DNA of 64,000 nt from Flavobacterium hungaricum (GCF_015182285.1 NZ_PRDM01000007.1:1-64000), one strand, 5' to 3'; shown: positions 51,727 through 62,076, counted from the stretch's first letter. A program made the numbers and translations. The notes: generated by a model not told the origin, from the sequence alone.

Positions 51727-52956
51727 TTACTGCGGAATGTAAATATTAAAAACAGCTCCTTCCATAGGTTTTGCGGTTGCGGTGATAATGCCGTTATGGT
51801 TTTCGACTATTTTTTTTACGATAGCAAGACCAATTCCGGTTCCGTTATAAACATCTCTGCTGTGAAGTCTCTGAAAAACTCCAAAGATTTTCTCGCTGTA
51901 TTCAGGTTCAAATCCGATGCCGTTATCTTTAAAAATAATGTGGCAGTAATTTTCAAGCGGGAGATTGGTATTGTTTAAATCTTTTCCGTTTACGATGCTG
52001 CTTGTAATTTCTATTTGCGGCTGTATTTCTTTCTGCGAAAATTTCAATGCATTATTCATTAGATTTTCGAGCAGCTGAATAAACAAAAACGGAATAATAG
52101 TTACATTGCCATGAATGCTGGTTTTTATGAGTGCATTCTTTTCTTTAATATTTTCATGGAGTGCCTCTTTGACATTTTCTATTATGATATTGAGATCAAT
52201 ATCTTCAAAAACCCGCTCGGTGCTATTGGTTTGAGAAAAGTTCAAAAGATCATTTATTAGGTCCCGCATTCGGTTAGTAGCATACAGAATTCGGTCAAAT
52301 TTAATACGCCCATCTGGACTCAGGTTATTGTATTCTTTTGCCAGAAGTATATTGGTAAAGGTCTGGATTTTTCTTAAAGGTTCCTGTAAATCATGACTTG
52401 AGATGTGAGTAAAAGCATCTAACTCGGCGTTTTTCTTTTTAAGTTCGGCAGCAAATTTCTCAATAGCATTATACTGTGCTTCTAGTTCTTCATTTGCTTT
52501 TAATAATTTAGCATTGAGTATTGTAGCTTCTTCTTCTCGAAGTTTAAGTTCCCTGTTTTTTTTATATAATTCGGTAAAAACCATCACTTTTGCCTGTAAT
52601 ATTTCGGCAGATAACGGTTTAATCATATAATCTACAGCACCAGCTTGATATCCTTTAAAGATATAATCGGTGGTATTCATGTTGGCTGTTAGAAAAATAA
52701 TGGGAACCTGTTTTAGTTTGTCGCTTTGACGGATCATTTCTGCCGTTTCAAATCCGTCCATGAGAGGCATCTGCACATCCATAAGAATGATGGCAAAATC
52801 CTGGCTCTTAAGCAGGATTCTAAGCGCATCTTTTCCGGAAGTTGCTTCGACAAATTCATAACCTCGGTCTGCCAAAATGATTTGAAGCGACATGAGGTTT
52901 TCTTTTTTGTCATCGACAATTAATAATTTCACCTTATTTTCAATGGGAGTTTTCAT
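51727..52956 (-). CDS. Receiver-histidine kinase hybrid (REC-HisKA-HATPase)
   Basis: A 409-residue soluble protein. The N-terminal receiver has Asp60 in ILMDVQMPLMDG and Lys113 in MIKPL. A coiled-coil linker follows at about 128-180. The HisKA domain has His188 in ISSHDLQEPLRKIQ, a variant common in phytochrome-like kinases. HATPase_c has FLFIQLLENLMNNALKF, FKDNGIGFEPEYSEKIF and GTGIGLAIVKKIVENH. A receiver before a kinase implies that another kinase controls it. Its start is nine bases after the end of the giant kinase gene, so it is probably the last gene of that operon. Confidence 0.93.
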   Translation of the reverse strand: MKTPIENKVKLLIVDDKKENLMSLQIILADRGYEFVEATSGKDALRILLKSQDFAIILMDVQMPLMDGFETAEMIRQSDKLKQVPIIFLTANMNTTDYIFKGYQAGAVDYMIKPLSAEILQAKVMVFTELYKKNRELKLREEEATILNAKLLKANEELEAQYNAIEKFAAELKKKNAELDAFTHISSHDLQEPLRKIQTFTNILLAKEYNNLSPDGRIKFDRILYATNRMRDLINDLLNFSQTNSTERVFEDIDLNIIIENVKEALHENIKEKNALIKTSIHGNVTIIPFLFIQLLENLMNNALKFSQKEIQPQIEITSSIVNGKDLNNTNLPLENYCHIIFKDNGIGFEPEYSEKIFGVFQRLHSRDVYNGTGIGLAIVKKIVENHNGIITATAKPMEGAVFNIYIPQ

Positions 52957-52965
52957 AATTTACGG

Positions 52966-55900
52966 TTATTTTAACCATGCTCTCATTAAAGAGGATAGTT
53001 GTTCAACATTAACCGGCTTAGTAATATAATCTGATGCTCCAGATTCAATACAACGCTGTCTGTCTCCTTTCATTGCTTTTGCTGTCACAGCAATAATGGT
53101 TAAATCTTTGTGTTTAACATTTTTTCGAATAATTTTCATCGTTTCGTAACCGTCCAGTTCCGGCATCATAATATCCATTAAAACAATATCAATTTTCAAA
53201 TTCTGATTTAAAATTTCTACTGCTTCATGACCGCTTTCAGCACTGATTACGTCTAATCCGAAACGCTCCAATGCCGTTGTTAAAGCAAATAAATTTCGAA
53301 CATCGTCATCTACAAGAAGTACTTTTTTATTTGCCAGCACATCTTCTTTGAAATGATAGGTTTCTATTCTGGTTCTCATGCTTTCAGGCAGTTCTTTATG
53401 GACACGGTGCATGAATAGGGCAGTTTGGTCGACAACCTCATCAATTGATGACACGCTTTTGGTAATAATGCTGTGCGCAAATCGGTTGATTTTACTGCGT
53501 TGTTTTTTATTCAAATCTCCTGCAGAATGTATGATAATGGCAGTTTCCTGACCCGCAATATTATTTTCAAGATCACTGATTAAATCCATCCCGTCTGCAT
53601 CCGGAAGCAGAAGATCAAGTATAATACAGTCAAAAGAAGTTTCTTTAATGTGTTCAACGGCTTCTTTTGCTGTTAATGCTTTAGAAATATGAATGTCTTT
53701 TCCTTTAACGGCTTCATAAATACGATTCAGTTCTATTTCATTATCATCTACAATAAGAAGATTTTTTTGTTTGGCATTTTTAAAATGTTTGACGTCATTA
53801 AAAATCGAAGTAAGCAGCTCATTTTTTACGGGTTTCACCAAAAAGTTTCGTGCACCTCTTTTTAAGCCCTTATTGCGTTCATCTTCTCCAGAAATAATGT
53901 AAACAGGAATATGGCGGAGTGTAAAATCGGTTTTTAATCGATCAAGAATTTTCCAGCCGCTGGTATCAGGCATATTCAAATCCATTGTAATGGCTTGGGG
54001 CTGAAATTGATTGATATAATCTACAATATCATTACCGCGAGTCGTTACAATACCTTTAATGCCATGTTGATGGGCTCTTTCTAATAAAACTCTTGCAAAA
54101 GTAACATTATCTTCTGCAATCAAGATCAGCTGGTCATCGGGCTTGATAGTATTGCGATCATCACCGATTTCATCAGCAAAATACAGATCCATATCAGAAT
54201 TTTTGAAACTGGCTGATGGCAGTGATTTTAGACGGCTTTTTCCTGCATGAATTACATTCGTTTCTTCATTAACCGTAATGTCTTGAAGTTCTGGAAGCTG
54301 CACAAATTTTAAAGGAAGGAATAAAGTAAATTTACTTCCGATATTGGTGTCGCTTTCCAATTCGATACTTCCTCCCAATAAATCAGAAAGACCGCGGCTA
54401 ATGGATAATCCTAAACCGGTACCTCCGTATTTACGGCTCGTAGAACCCTCTGCTTGCTGGAAAGCTTCAAAAATAATGTTTTGTTTTTCTTTTGAAATTC
54501 CGATTCCAGTATCTGAAATTTCAAAAGCAACCACAGCTTCGGCATTTTCGAGACTGCTGTTTTTGGTTTTCCAGTTATTGTTCGCTTTATATATTTTTAG
54601 TTTTACTTCTCCTTTTTCGGTAAATTTAAAAGAATTAGACAGCAGGTTTTTTAGAATCTGATTCAATCGCTGCGAATCCGTTTCCATTGCGTCCGGAAGA
54701 TTGTCGTCCATCATGATTTCAAAATTCAGATGTTTCGCCTCAGAAATTGGATTGAAAGTAGAAGCCACAAATCGGCTGATTTCATCAAAAGTAATCGGGT
54801 TATAATCCACAGAAATATAACCAGATTCAATTTTAGAAAGATCCAGGATATCATTAATTAATTGAATAAGGTCATCCCCGCAGGCATTTATAGTCTTAGC
54901 AAACTGAATTTGTTTTTCGGATAGATTTCCGTCGCGGTTGGCGATTAACTCACTTGCTAAGATTTGCAAACTGTTAAGCGGTGTTCTTAACTCGTGCGAC
55001 ATATTGGCCAAAAACTCGGACTTGTATTTGGAGGTTAAGGTAAGCTGGTCGGCTTTTTCTTCCAAAGCTTTACGGGCAACCTCAACTTCTTGGTTTTTAA
55101 CCTCAACCTCTTCTTTCTGGTTGGCTAATAGAATCGCTTTTTCTTCTAGTTCTTCGTTGGTATTTTTTAAAACTTCCTGCTGGCTTTTCAGCTCGTTGGC
55201 AAGCGATTGCGACTGTACCAAAAGTTCTTCGGTTCTTGAGTTCGATTCGATTGTATTAATTACGATACCAATACTTTCTGTTAATCCTTCTAAGAAATCC
55301 AAATGGGTCTGACTGAAAGTATCCAGAGACGCAAGCTCGATTACGGCTTTTAATCTTCCTTCAAAAAGTACGGGAAGAATAATGACATCTTTTGGTCTGG
55401 CATCTCCCAAACCAGAATTGATTTTAATATAATCTTTAGGGACATTACTTAAAATGATTCGTTCTTTTTCAAATGCAACCTGACCAATCAATCCTTCTCC
55501 CATAGTATATTGAATAGGGGAGTCTTTTCTTTTAACGTAAGCATAAGAAGCAATTAGATTCAGTTTAGAATCCATAAATTCTTCGCCTTCTTCTAGAATA
55601 TAAAAAAGTCCGTGCTGTGCAGTAACTACCGCAGCAAGTTCTGAAAGAATTTTTTTAGTTACAGCATTTAATTCTTTTTGTCCCTGAAGCATTTGGGTAA
55701 ACTTAGCCAAATTCGATTTCAGCCAGTCTTGTTCCTGATTTCGTAATGTTGTGGCTTTCAGATTAAAAATCATCTGGTTGATGGTATCCTTAAGTGCCTC
55801 AACTTCTCCTTTGGCCTCAACACCAATGGTTCGAGTTAAATCTCCCTGCGTTACCGCCGAAGCTACCTCAGAAATCGCACGTACCTGGGTCGTCAGGTTT

Positions 55901-58900
55901 GCAGCTAATTGATTTACGTTTTCGGTTAAGTTTTTCCATGTTCCAGACGCTCCCGGAACATTTGCCTGACCTCCCAGTTTTCCTTCGGCACCCACCTCAC
56001 GCGCCACCGTAGTAACCTGATCAGAGAAAGTTGCCAGCGTATCAATCATTTCGTTGATGGTGTCGGTTAATTGTGCTACTTCACCTTTGGCATCAATAGA
56101 GAGTTTTTGTTTTAAATTTCCTTTGGCTACCGAGGTTACTACCTTTGCAATTCCACGAACCTGACCTGTTAGATTCGATGCCATTACGTTAACCGAATCC
56201 GTTAAATCTTTCCAAGTTCCTGCAACCCCTTTTACTTCAGATTGTCCGCCTAGTTTTCCTTCGGTTCCTACCTCACGTGCCACACGCGTTACCTCAGAAG
56301 CAAATGAATTCAGCTGTTCCACCATCGTGTTAAAGGTATTTTTCAAATCCAGAATTTCTCCTTTAACATCTACGGTAATTTGTTTAGAAAGGTCACCATT
56401 TGCAACGGCTTTGGTTACATCGGCAATATTACGCACCTGTCCGGTTAAGTTAGACGCCATCTGGTTAACAGAATCGGTCAAATCTTTCCAAGTTCCTGCA
56501 ACTCCGGGCACAAAGGCCTGACCTCCCAATTTTCCTTCTGTACCCACCTCACGCGCCACACGAGTTACCTCAGATGCAAAGGCACGGAGCTGATCTACCA
56601 TTGTGTTTACAGTTTCTTTTAACTGCAGAATTTCCCCGCGAACGTCGGCTGTAATTTTTTTAGACATATCTCCGTTGGCTACGGCGATCGTTACATCGGC
56701 AATGTTACGTACCTGAGTGGTTAAGTTTCCGGCCATCTGGTTAACAGAATCGGTCAAATCCTTCCAAGTTCCTGCAACTCCCGGTACATTCGCTTGTCCT
56801 CCCAGTTTTCCTTCTGTACCTACCTCACGCGCCACACGAGTTACCTCTGAGGCAAACTCACGAAGCTGATCCACCATCGTATTCAGGGTTTCTTTTAGCT
56901 GCAGAATTTCTCCGCGAACGTCTACCGTAATTTTTCGGGACATATCGCCATTGGCCACGGCAATCGCCACATCAGCAATGTTACGTACCTGAGCCGTAAG
57001 ATTTCCTGCCATTTGGTTAACCGAATCCGTTAAATCTTTCCAGGTTCCGGCAACTCCGGGTACGTTCGCCTGACCTCCCAGTTTTCCTTCGGTTCCTACC
57101 TCACGCGAAACCCTTGTTACCTCCGAGGCAAAACCTCGAAGCTGATCCACCATGGTATTAATTGTATTTTTTAATTCTAAGATTTCTCCCTTTACGTCTA
57201 CGGTAATCTGGAGCGATAAATCTCCTTTTGCTACCGCTGTGGTTACCTCTGCAATATTACGCACCTGTCCGGTAAGGTTAGATGCCATTTGGTTTACCGA
57301 ATCGGTCAAATCTTTCCATGTTCCGCCGACACCTTCAACCTGTGCCTGACCTCCCAATTTTCCTTCTGTACCCACTTCACGTGCCACACGGGTAACCTCA
57401 GAAGCAAAAGAGTTCAGCTGCCCCACCATTGTGTTAATGGTGTTTTTAAGCTCTAAGATTTCTCCTTTGGTATCTACTGTAATCTGGCGGGATAAATCGC
57501 CTTTTGCCACCGCAGTAGTTACTTCGGCAATATTACGCACCTGTCCGGTAAGGTTAGACGCCATCTGGTTCACCGAATCGGTCAAATCTTTCCAAGTTCC
57601 ACCAACACCTTTTACTTTTGCCTGACCGCCTAATTTTCCTTCTGTACCCACCTCAAGTGCCACACGCGTTACCTCAGAAGAGAAGGAGTTCAGCTGATCT
57701 ACCATCGTATTAATGGTTTTTTTCAATTCGAGAATTTCTCCTTCGGCTACAGCGGTAATTTTTTTAGAAAGGTCGCCATTTGCTACGGCTGTTGTAACCT
57801 CGGCAATATTACGTACCTGTCCCGTAAGGTTAGACGCCATTTGGTTCACAGAATCGGTTAAATCTTTCCAAGTTCCGCCCACACCTTTCACTTTTGCCTG
57901 ACCTCCCAGTTTTCCTTCAGAACCAACTTCTCGCGCTACACGAGTTACCTCGGCACCAAACGAATTCAGCTGATCCACCATGGTATTGATCGTATTTTTT
58001 AACTCTAGAATTTCTCCTTCGACACTTACGGTAATTTTTTTAGAAAGGTCGCCTTTTGCTACGGCTGTAGTTACCTCGGCAATATTACGAACCTGTCCGG
58101 TAAGGTTAGACGCCATCTGGTTCACCGAATCGGTAAGATCTTTCCAAACCCCGCCGACACCGCGAACTCGCGCTTGACCTCCCAGTTTTCCTTCAGAACC
58201 TACTTCTCGCGCCACACGTGTAACCTCAGAAGAAAAAGAGTTCAGCTGATCTACCATCGTGTTAATAGTATCTTTTAGTTCTAGAATTTCTCCTTTTACG
58301 TCAACAGTAATTTTTTTAGAAAGATCGCCTCTTGCCACCGCCGTTGTTACATCGGCAATGTTACGCACCTGACCAGTTAAGTTAGACGCCATCTGGTTTA
58401 CAGAATCGGTTAAATCTTTCCAGGTTCCGCCGACTCCTTTTACCTGTGCTTGTCCGCCCAGTTTTCCTTCTGTACCTACTTCACGTGCCACACGGGTTAC
58501 CTCAGAAGAAAAAGAGTTCAGCTGATCCACCATTGTATTAATGGTATTTTTTAATTCCTGAATTTCTCCTTTTACGTCAACGGTAATTTTTTTAGATAAA
58601 TCTCCTTTTGCCACCGCTGTTGTTACATCGGCAATATTACGTACCTGTCCGGTAAGGTTAGACGCCATTTTATTTACAGAATCCGTCAAATCTTTCCAAA
58701 CACCACCAACACCTCTTACTTTTGCCTGACCTCCCAATTTTCCTTCTGTACCTACCTCACGCGCCACACGGGTCACCTCCATAGAAAACAAATTCAGCTG
58801 TTTTACCATTCCGTTTACCTCTTTGGCAATTCTAAGGAATTCTCCCTGCAATGGATTTCCTTCAATAGACAAGGGCATTTCCTGAGATAAATTTCCTTTG

Positions 58901-59331
58901 GCAACAGAAGTAATTACGTGTGCAATTTCGATAGTAGGGTGAACAAGATCCGAAATCAGAGTGTTTACCGAGTCAATACACGAACTCCATGAGCCGCGTG
59001 CTCCGTCCAAAACCACTCGATTGGTTAGTTTTCCCTGCTTACCAATGCTTTTACCTACTTTCTGAAATTCAAAAACCATCCTTTCATTCAAGTCAATAAT
59101 TTCATTTAAAGTATCGCAGATCGATCTTTTTACTCCGTTCTGATCTGTTGGAAAACGCTGCGAAAAATTACCATTTTTGACTTTCATCAAAATCTTTAAA
59201 AACTCAGCATCACTAAGAATAGGGGCTTCGTTTGGATTTTTTTTACTACTAGCTTTCGTGTCCGTAACAACAGGCATTGCAATGACTGCCTTGTTTTTCG
59301 ACGGTTTGTCGATGTGATTTGACTTTTTCAT
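52966..59331 (-). CDS. Giant soluble poly-HAMP hybrid histidine kinase (HAMP array, GAF, HisKA, HATPase, three REC)
   Basis: A 2121-residue protein without signal peptide or membrane helix. Residues 30-180 hold degenerate units, and about 184-1190 hold 11 near-identical 92-residue units (VTRVAREVGTEGKLGGQ, WKDLTDSVNQMASNLTGQVR, ITVDVKGEILELKNTINTMV). Then come a GAF domain (about 1215-1370, GEGLIGQVAF), a coiled coil (about 1375-1435) and HisKA with His1446 in MSHELRTPLN. HATPase has DTGIGISKEKQN and GGTGLGLSISRGL. Three receivers have Asp1784, Asp1906 and Asp2053. The layout resembles fungal group III osmosensor kinases and bacterial HAMP-array kinases. It should be a hub of a cytoplasmic phosphorelay. 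Confidence 0.93.
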   Translation of the reverse strand: MKKSNHIDKPSKNKAVIAMPVVTDTKASSKKNPNEAPILSDAEFLKILMKVKNGNFSQRFPTDQNGVKRSICDTLNEIIDLNERMVFEFQKVGKSIGKQGKLTNRVVLDGARGSWSSCIDSVNTLISDLVHPTIEIAHVITSVAKGNLSQEMPLSIEGNPLQGEFLRIAKEVNGMVKQLNLFSMEVTRVAREVGTEGKLGGQAKVRGVGGVWKDLTDSVNKMASNLTGQVRNIADVTTAVAKGDLSKKITVDVKGEIQELKNTINTMVDQLNSFSSEVTRVAREVGTEGKLGGQAQVKGVGGTWKDLTDSVNQMASNLTGQVRNIADVTTAVARGDLSKKITVDVKGEILELKDTINTMVDQLNSFSSEVTRVAREVGSEGKLGGQARVRGVGGVWKDLTDSVNQMASNLTGQVRNIAEVTTAVAKGDLSKKITVSVEGEILELKNTINTMVDQLNSFGAEVTRVAREVGSEGKLGGQAKVKGVGGTWKDLTDSVNQMASNLTGQVRNIAEVTTAVANGDLSKKITAVAEGEILELKKTINTMVDQLNSFSSEVTRVALEVGTEGKLGGQAKVKGVGGTWKDLTDSVNQMASNLTGQVRNIAEVTTAVAKGDLSRQITVDTKGEILELKNTINTMVGQLNSFASEVTRVAREVGTEGKLGGQAQVEGVGGTWKDLTDSVNQMASNLTGQVRNIAEVTTAVAKGDLSLQITVDVKGEILELKNTINTMVDQLRGFASEVTRVSREVGTEGKLGGQANVPGVAGTWKDLTDSVNQMAGNLTAQVRNIADVAIAVANGDMSRKITVDVRGEILQLKETLNTMVDQLREFASEVTRVAREVGTEGKLGGQANVPGVAGTWKDLTDSVNQMAGNLTTQVRNIADVTIAVANGDMSKKITADVRGEILQLKETVNTMVDQLRAFASEVTRVAREVGTEGKLGGQAFVPGVAGTWKDLTDSVNQMASNLTGQVRNIADVTKAVANGDLSKQITVDVKGEILDLKNTFNTMVEQLNSFASEVTRVAREVGTEGKLGGQSEVKGVAGTWKDLTDSVNVMASNLTGQVRGIAKVVTSVAKGNLKQKLSIDAKGEVAQLTDTINEMIDTLATFSDQVTTVAREVGAEGKLGGQANVPGASGTWKNLTENVNQLAANLTTQVRAISEVASAVTQGDLTRTIGVEAKGEVEALKDTINQMIFNLKATTLRNQEQDWLKSNLAKFTQMLQGQKELNAVTKKILSELAAVVTAQHGLFYILEEGEEFMDSKLNLIASYAYVKRKDSPIQYTMGEGLIGQVAFEKERIILSNVPKDYIKINSGLGDARPKDVIILPVLFEGRLKAVIELASLDTFSQTHLDFLEGLTESIGIVINTIESNSRTEELLVQSQSLANELKSQQEVLKNTNEELEEKAILLANQKEEVEVKNQEVEVARKALEEKADQLTLTSKYKSEFLANMSHELRTPLNSLQILASELIANRDGNLSEKQIQFAKTINACGDDLIQLINDILDLSKIESGYISVDYNPITFDEISRFVASTFNPISEAKHLNFEIMMDDNLPDAMETDSQRLNQILKNLLSNSFKFTEKGEVKLKIYKANNNWKTKNSSLENAEAVVAFEISDTGIGISKEKQNIIFEAFQQAEGSTSRKYGGTGLGLSISRGLSDLLGGSIELESDTNIGSKFTLFLPLKFVQLPELQDITVNEETNVIHAGKSRLKSLPSASFKNSDMDLYFADEIGDDRNTIKPDDQLILIAEDNVTFARVLLERAHQHGIKGIVTTRGNDIVDYINQFQPQAITMDLNMPDTSGWKILDRLKTDFTLRHIPVYIISGEDERNKGLKRGARNFLVKPVKNELLTSIFNDVKHFKNAKQKNLLIVDDNEIELNRIYEAVKGKDIHISKALTAKEAVEHIKETSFDCIILDLLLPDADGMDLISDLENNIAGQETAIIIHSAGDLNKKQRSKINRFAHSIITKSVSSIDEVVDQTALFMHRVHKELPESMRTRIETYHFKEDVLANKKVLLVDDDVRNLFALTTALERFGLDVISAESGHEAVEILNQNLKIDIVLMDIMMPELDGYETMKIIRKNVKHKDLTIIAVTAKAMKGDRQRCIESGASDYITKPVNVEQLSSLMRAWLK
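55960..58800 (-). repeat. Coding tandem repeat of 276 bp in the poly-HAMP kinase
   Basis: Eleven copies, about 276 bp apart, each contain (minus strand) GGAAAACTGGGAGGTCAGGC or a close variant and AACCAGATGGC. Copies are so alike at DNA level that parallel + strand open frames repeat at the same places. This points to duplication with recent homogenisation. Confidence 0.88.
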
Positions 59332-59398
59332 TTTGCTGCAGATTGGTTTAGGATTATGTTTTTAGGTTTGGGGAATTTATAGAGTTCTTGAAAACAAA

Positions 59399-59830
59399 TC
59401 AAGTGTTTTCATTTAATAAAATTTTACGCAGATGAAACTGCACAAAAGCATCCATAGAATCAGATCTTTTGGTATTGTCGTTATAATTTAGCGGTTTTAT
59501 AATATAACCAGAAATACCCAGTTCTTCGGCCGTGGCTCTATCACTGCTTTCAGATGAAGTAGTCATGATAAATACCTTAAAATCTTTTAAATCGGGATCA
59601 TTTCTTAGTATTTTCAAAAATTCAATTCCGTTCATTCTCGGCATATTTATGTCCAAAAAAATAACATCGGGTCTTAGAGGATTTTCGCCTTCTCTAAGCA
59701 GTTTCAAAGCTTCAATTCCGTTATAGGCCGTATGCAGCAGATATTGAATCTCCAGTTTTTTTAAAGAACGCTGTACGGATATGGTATCCAGTTCATCATC
59801 TTCAACTAATAAAATATTTGCTTGTCTCAT
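59399..59830 (-). CDS. Rcp1-type single-domain response regulator
   Basis: A 143-residue CheY-like regulator without output domain. The acidic pocket is Glu10, Asp11 and Asp12, the phospho-acceptor is Asp60 in VIFLDINMPRMNG, and the last helix is reached after KPLNYNDNTKRSD. Receivers of this type (INMP, MTTSSE) accept phosphate from phytochrome-like or CHASE kinases. It overlaps the CHASE3 kinase by four bases (ATGA) and lies 67 bp before the giant kinase gene, so all are probably one operon. Confidence 0.9.
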   Translation of the reverse strand: MRQANILLVEDDELDTISVQRSLKKLEIQYLLHTAYNGIEALKLLREGENPLRPDVIFLDINMPRMNGIEFLKILRNDPDLKDFKVFIMTTSSESSDRATAEELGISGYIIKPLNYNDNTKRSDSMDAFVQFHLRKILLNENT

Positions 59831-61278
59831 ATTTCTTTATTATTTCTCCAGGTAAAAGTAAACTCGGTTCCTTCTCCTGGTTTTGATTGTACATGTATGG
59901 TTTCTCCTTGATCATCAATGATTTTTTTGACAATTGCCAGACCTATTCCGGTACTTTCTACTTCATTTTTTTCTCGGAGTGTCTGGAAAATTTCAAAAAT
60001 TTTATGATGGTATTCTTTGTCTATGCCTAAGCCATTATCTTTTATCGAAAATTCGTAGACATTTAGAAACTTTTCGCATTTAATTTGAATACTGGCATTT
60101 TCAGTTTTCGCATATTTTACCGCATTGCTTATTAGATTGGAGAAAACCTGCTCAAGTTTTATACGTTCTGTAAAAATCTGAGGCAGGTCAGTGAGTTCTA
60201 ATTTAAATTTTCTCGGAACAATCGACTGAGTAATTTCGAGAACAAGCGTATTGGTATCTACAAGTTCTGAGGGAGTTTTGCGGCTGATGCGGGCGTAATC
60301 CAGAAGACCATTGATCAAGGCTTCCATACGCTGTGTCCTTTTCGGAATGATACTGAGATAATTTTTTAAAGCCGGAGAAAGTTCGTCTGATAAATCTTCT
60401 TCGATCCAGGTAATCACATTATAAATACCTCGAAGCGGTGCTTTTAAATCATGAGAAACTACGTATGCAAATTTTTTAAGCTCTTCATTTTTATTTTCAA
60501 GCTCGAGAATGTTTTTTTCGAGTCTGCGCGACATAACATTGAGAGAGAATGCAAGAGCGCTTAATTCGTCATTTTTATGATCTTCTACAATGGTAAATCG
60601 GCCTTTAGAAATGGTGTCTGCCACACGGACCATTGAGTTAATTCGGTTTGTGATAGTAAATACAATATAAGCCGTGCTGCAGATTCCGACAAAAATCGTT
60701 AAAGAAAGAAATATTAAAGAATACGTTCTTGTTCGGGTCAGAGAATCCAGAAGCATTTCGCTGTGATGGCGGCGTGTTTTGTATTCTATCTTGTCAAATC
60801 TTTTAAACTTTTGAGTTATCGAATCGTTGATGTTTTTACCAACATGTTTTTTAAGTTTATTTTCTAAAAGATTCTGATAATTCTCGGGACTTTCTTTTCG
60901 TGCTTTAATTAATTCTGTCGTATAATTCAGCCAGCTGGTGTGCAGCAATCCTATAGAATCTAGTATGGCGCGTTGTGTCACCTCATTTTCCGTAAGAAGA
61001 TGCTGTTCTTTCAAAAACTGAGGAACTTTTTTGATACCATTGTGATAAACTTCCAAAAAAGTAGTGTCATTAGTTAACAGATAACCGCGAACGGCGCTCT
61101 GCATTTCAAGAATTGCCCGGTGTGTTTTGTTGGAGTTTCGTATAACAGCTTCGGATTTTGAAAGATATTGAGAATTATGCTGCACCTTAAGCGACAATCG
61201 GTAATTGGTGTACGAATCTGCCACAGAAAGCAGAATGATAAATATAAATGCGACGATTATTTGAGTAGATAACTTCAT
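59827..61278 (-). CDS. CHASE3-HAMP sensor histidine kinase
   Basis: A 483-residue membrane kinase. TM1 is at 5-22, then a periplasmic four-helix CHASE3 domain at about 35-180 (AILEMQSAVRGYLLTNDTTFLEVY) and TM2 at 186-209. HAMP is at about 210-258 and HisKA has His276 in VVSHDLKAPLRGI. HATPase has NLISNAVKYAKTE, DNGLGIDKEYHHKIFEIF and STGIGLAIVKKIIDDQ. CHASE3 senses an unknown small molecule or mechanical state. The downstream Rcp1-type regulator overlaps it by four bases and is the likely partner. Confidence 0.92.
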   Translation of the reverse strand: MKLSTQIIVAFIFIILLSVADSYTNYRLSLKVQHNSQYLSKSEAVIRNSNKTHRAILEMQSAVRGYLLTNDTTFLEVYHNGIKKVPQFLKEQHLLTENEVTQRAILDSIGLLHTSWLNYTTELIKARKESPENYQNLLENKLKKHVGKNINDSITQKFKRFDKIEYKTRRHHSEMLLDSLTRTRTYSLIFLSLTIFVGICSTAYIVFTITNRINSMVRVADTISKGRFTIVEDHKNDELSALAFSLNVMSRRLEKNILELENKNEELKKFAYVVSHDLKAPLRGIYNVITWIEEDLSDELSPALKNYLSIIPKRTQRMEALINGLLDYARISRKTPSELVDTNTLVLEITQSIVPRKFKLELTDLPQIFTERIKLEQVFSNLISNAVKYAKTENASIQIKCEKFLNVYEFSIKDNGLGIDKEYHHKIFEIFQTLREKNEVESTGIGLAIVKKIIDDQGETIHVQSKPGEGTEFTFTWRNNKEI

Positions 61279-61381
61279 TGTCCAGACTAAGATTATTATA
61301 TAACTTTATAATACAAACAGCAGGACAGTAACTGTCTGAAGAAACAGAATTGGAAATAAGGTTTTAATACGTCTGGATTCA

Positions 61382-61759
61382 TTATGCAATGTAATGCGTT
61401 AAAATTTTCTTTAATTCATCAAAGTTGTTGGGTTTTGAAATGTAACCGCTGGCACCATAATTTTGAGCTTTAGTTTTGATTTCTTCAAATTGTGAAGTCG
61501 AAAAAATGATAACGGGTATATTTTTAACGAACTCCTGCTTTTTAATTTCCACCAAAAATTCAAATCCGGACATAAGCGGCATGTTCAGATCTAAAAAGAT
61601 TACATCGGGAATTAGTTCTTTACTAATTAATTTTTCCAGAGCTTCAAGAGGATTTTGTATTCCTGTGTATACTGCGCTGGATATTTCGTGTACTGCGTCC
61701 ATAAAGAATTCGCAGTCATCCATATCGTCATCAATCTGCAGTATATTTTTGTATATCAT
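61382..61759 (-). CDS. Single-domain response regulator
   Basis: A 125-residue CheY-like receiver: acidic pocket Asp10, Asp11 and Asp12, phospho-acceptor Asp57 in VIFLDLNMPLMSG, and Lys109 in YISKPNNF. No output domain. It is first in the leftward kinase cluster and 103 bp before the CHASE3 kinase. It may shuttle phosphate between kinases or act through protein contacts. Confidence 0.9.
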   Translation of the reverse strand: MIYKNILQIDDDMDDCEFFMDAVHEISSAVYTGIQNPLEALEKLISKELIPDVIFLDLNMPLMSGFEFLVEIKKQEFVKNIPVIIFSTSQFEEIKTKAQNYGASGYISKPNNFDELKKILTHYIA

Positions 61760-61987
61760 TTGCTTTTAAATTTAAATAGTTCCGTTAAGTTTTGAAAAAA
61801 CGGCTTACAGTGCTGCTCTTTACAGTAACAGACACACAAATTTTTTAAGATTTAAAATCTGCAAGTGCTATAACAAAAAAGGTAACTTTTAAGTTTTAGT
61901 TTTATATTAAATACTGGCAAATAGACTTAGAGAATCTTCTCAAGCATGTTTTTTGGATGGTGAAATGTAATTCATAAAAAATAAAGA

Positions 61988-62021
61988 CTTTTATATAATT
62001 GTAAAACGCTTTTATATAATT
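61988..62021 (+). promoter_or_regulatory. Paired direct repeats, possible regulator site
   Basis: CTTTTATATAATT occurs twice with starts 21 bp apart, i.e. on one face of the helix, between the divergent response regulator and MscS genes. The core is AT-rich, so chance is not excluded. Confidence 0.35.
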
Positions 62022-62068
62022 TACATGTCTGGTAAAATTTAAAGCTAAACGTTGCTAAATTGAAGTTT

Positions 62069-62076
62069 TAATTTTG
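62069..62076 (+). promoter_or_regulatory. Promoter -7 element of the large MscS gene
   Basis: TAATTTTG fits TAnnTTTG. It is 88 bp before the ATG, so the leader would be about 80 nt. Confidence 0.4.

Noticed and set aside
51667..51978. 103-codon + strand frame overlapping the REC-kinase gene end
   Set aside because: Antisense to a well-supported HATPase domain and rich in Phe/Asn/Ser typical of shadow frames.
55794..58177. Series of + strand frames of 62-72 codons inside the poly-HAMP gene
   Set aside because: They recur every 276 bp because the coding repeat does; shadows of the real leftward frame.
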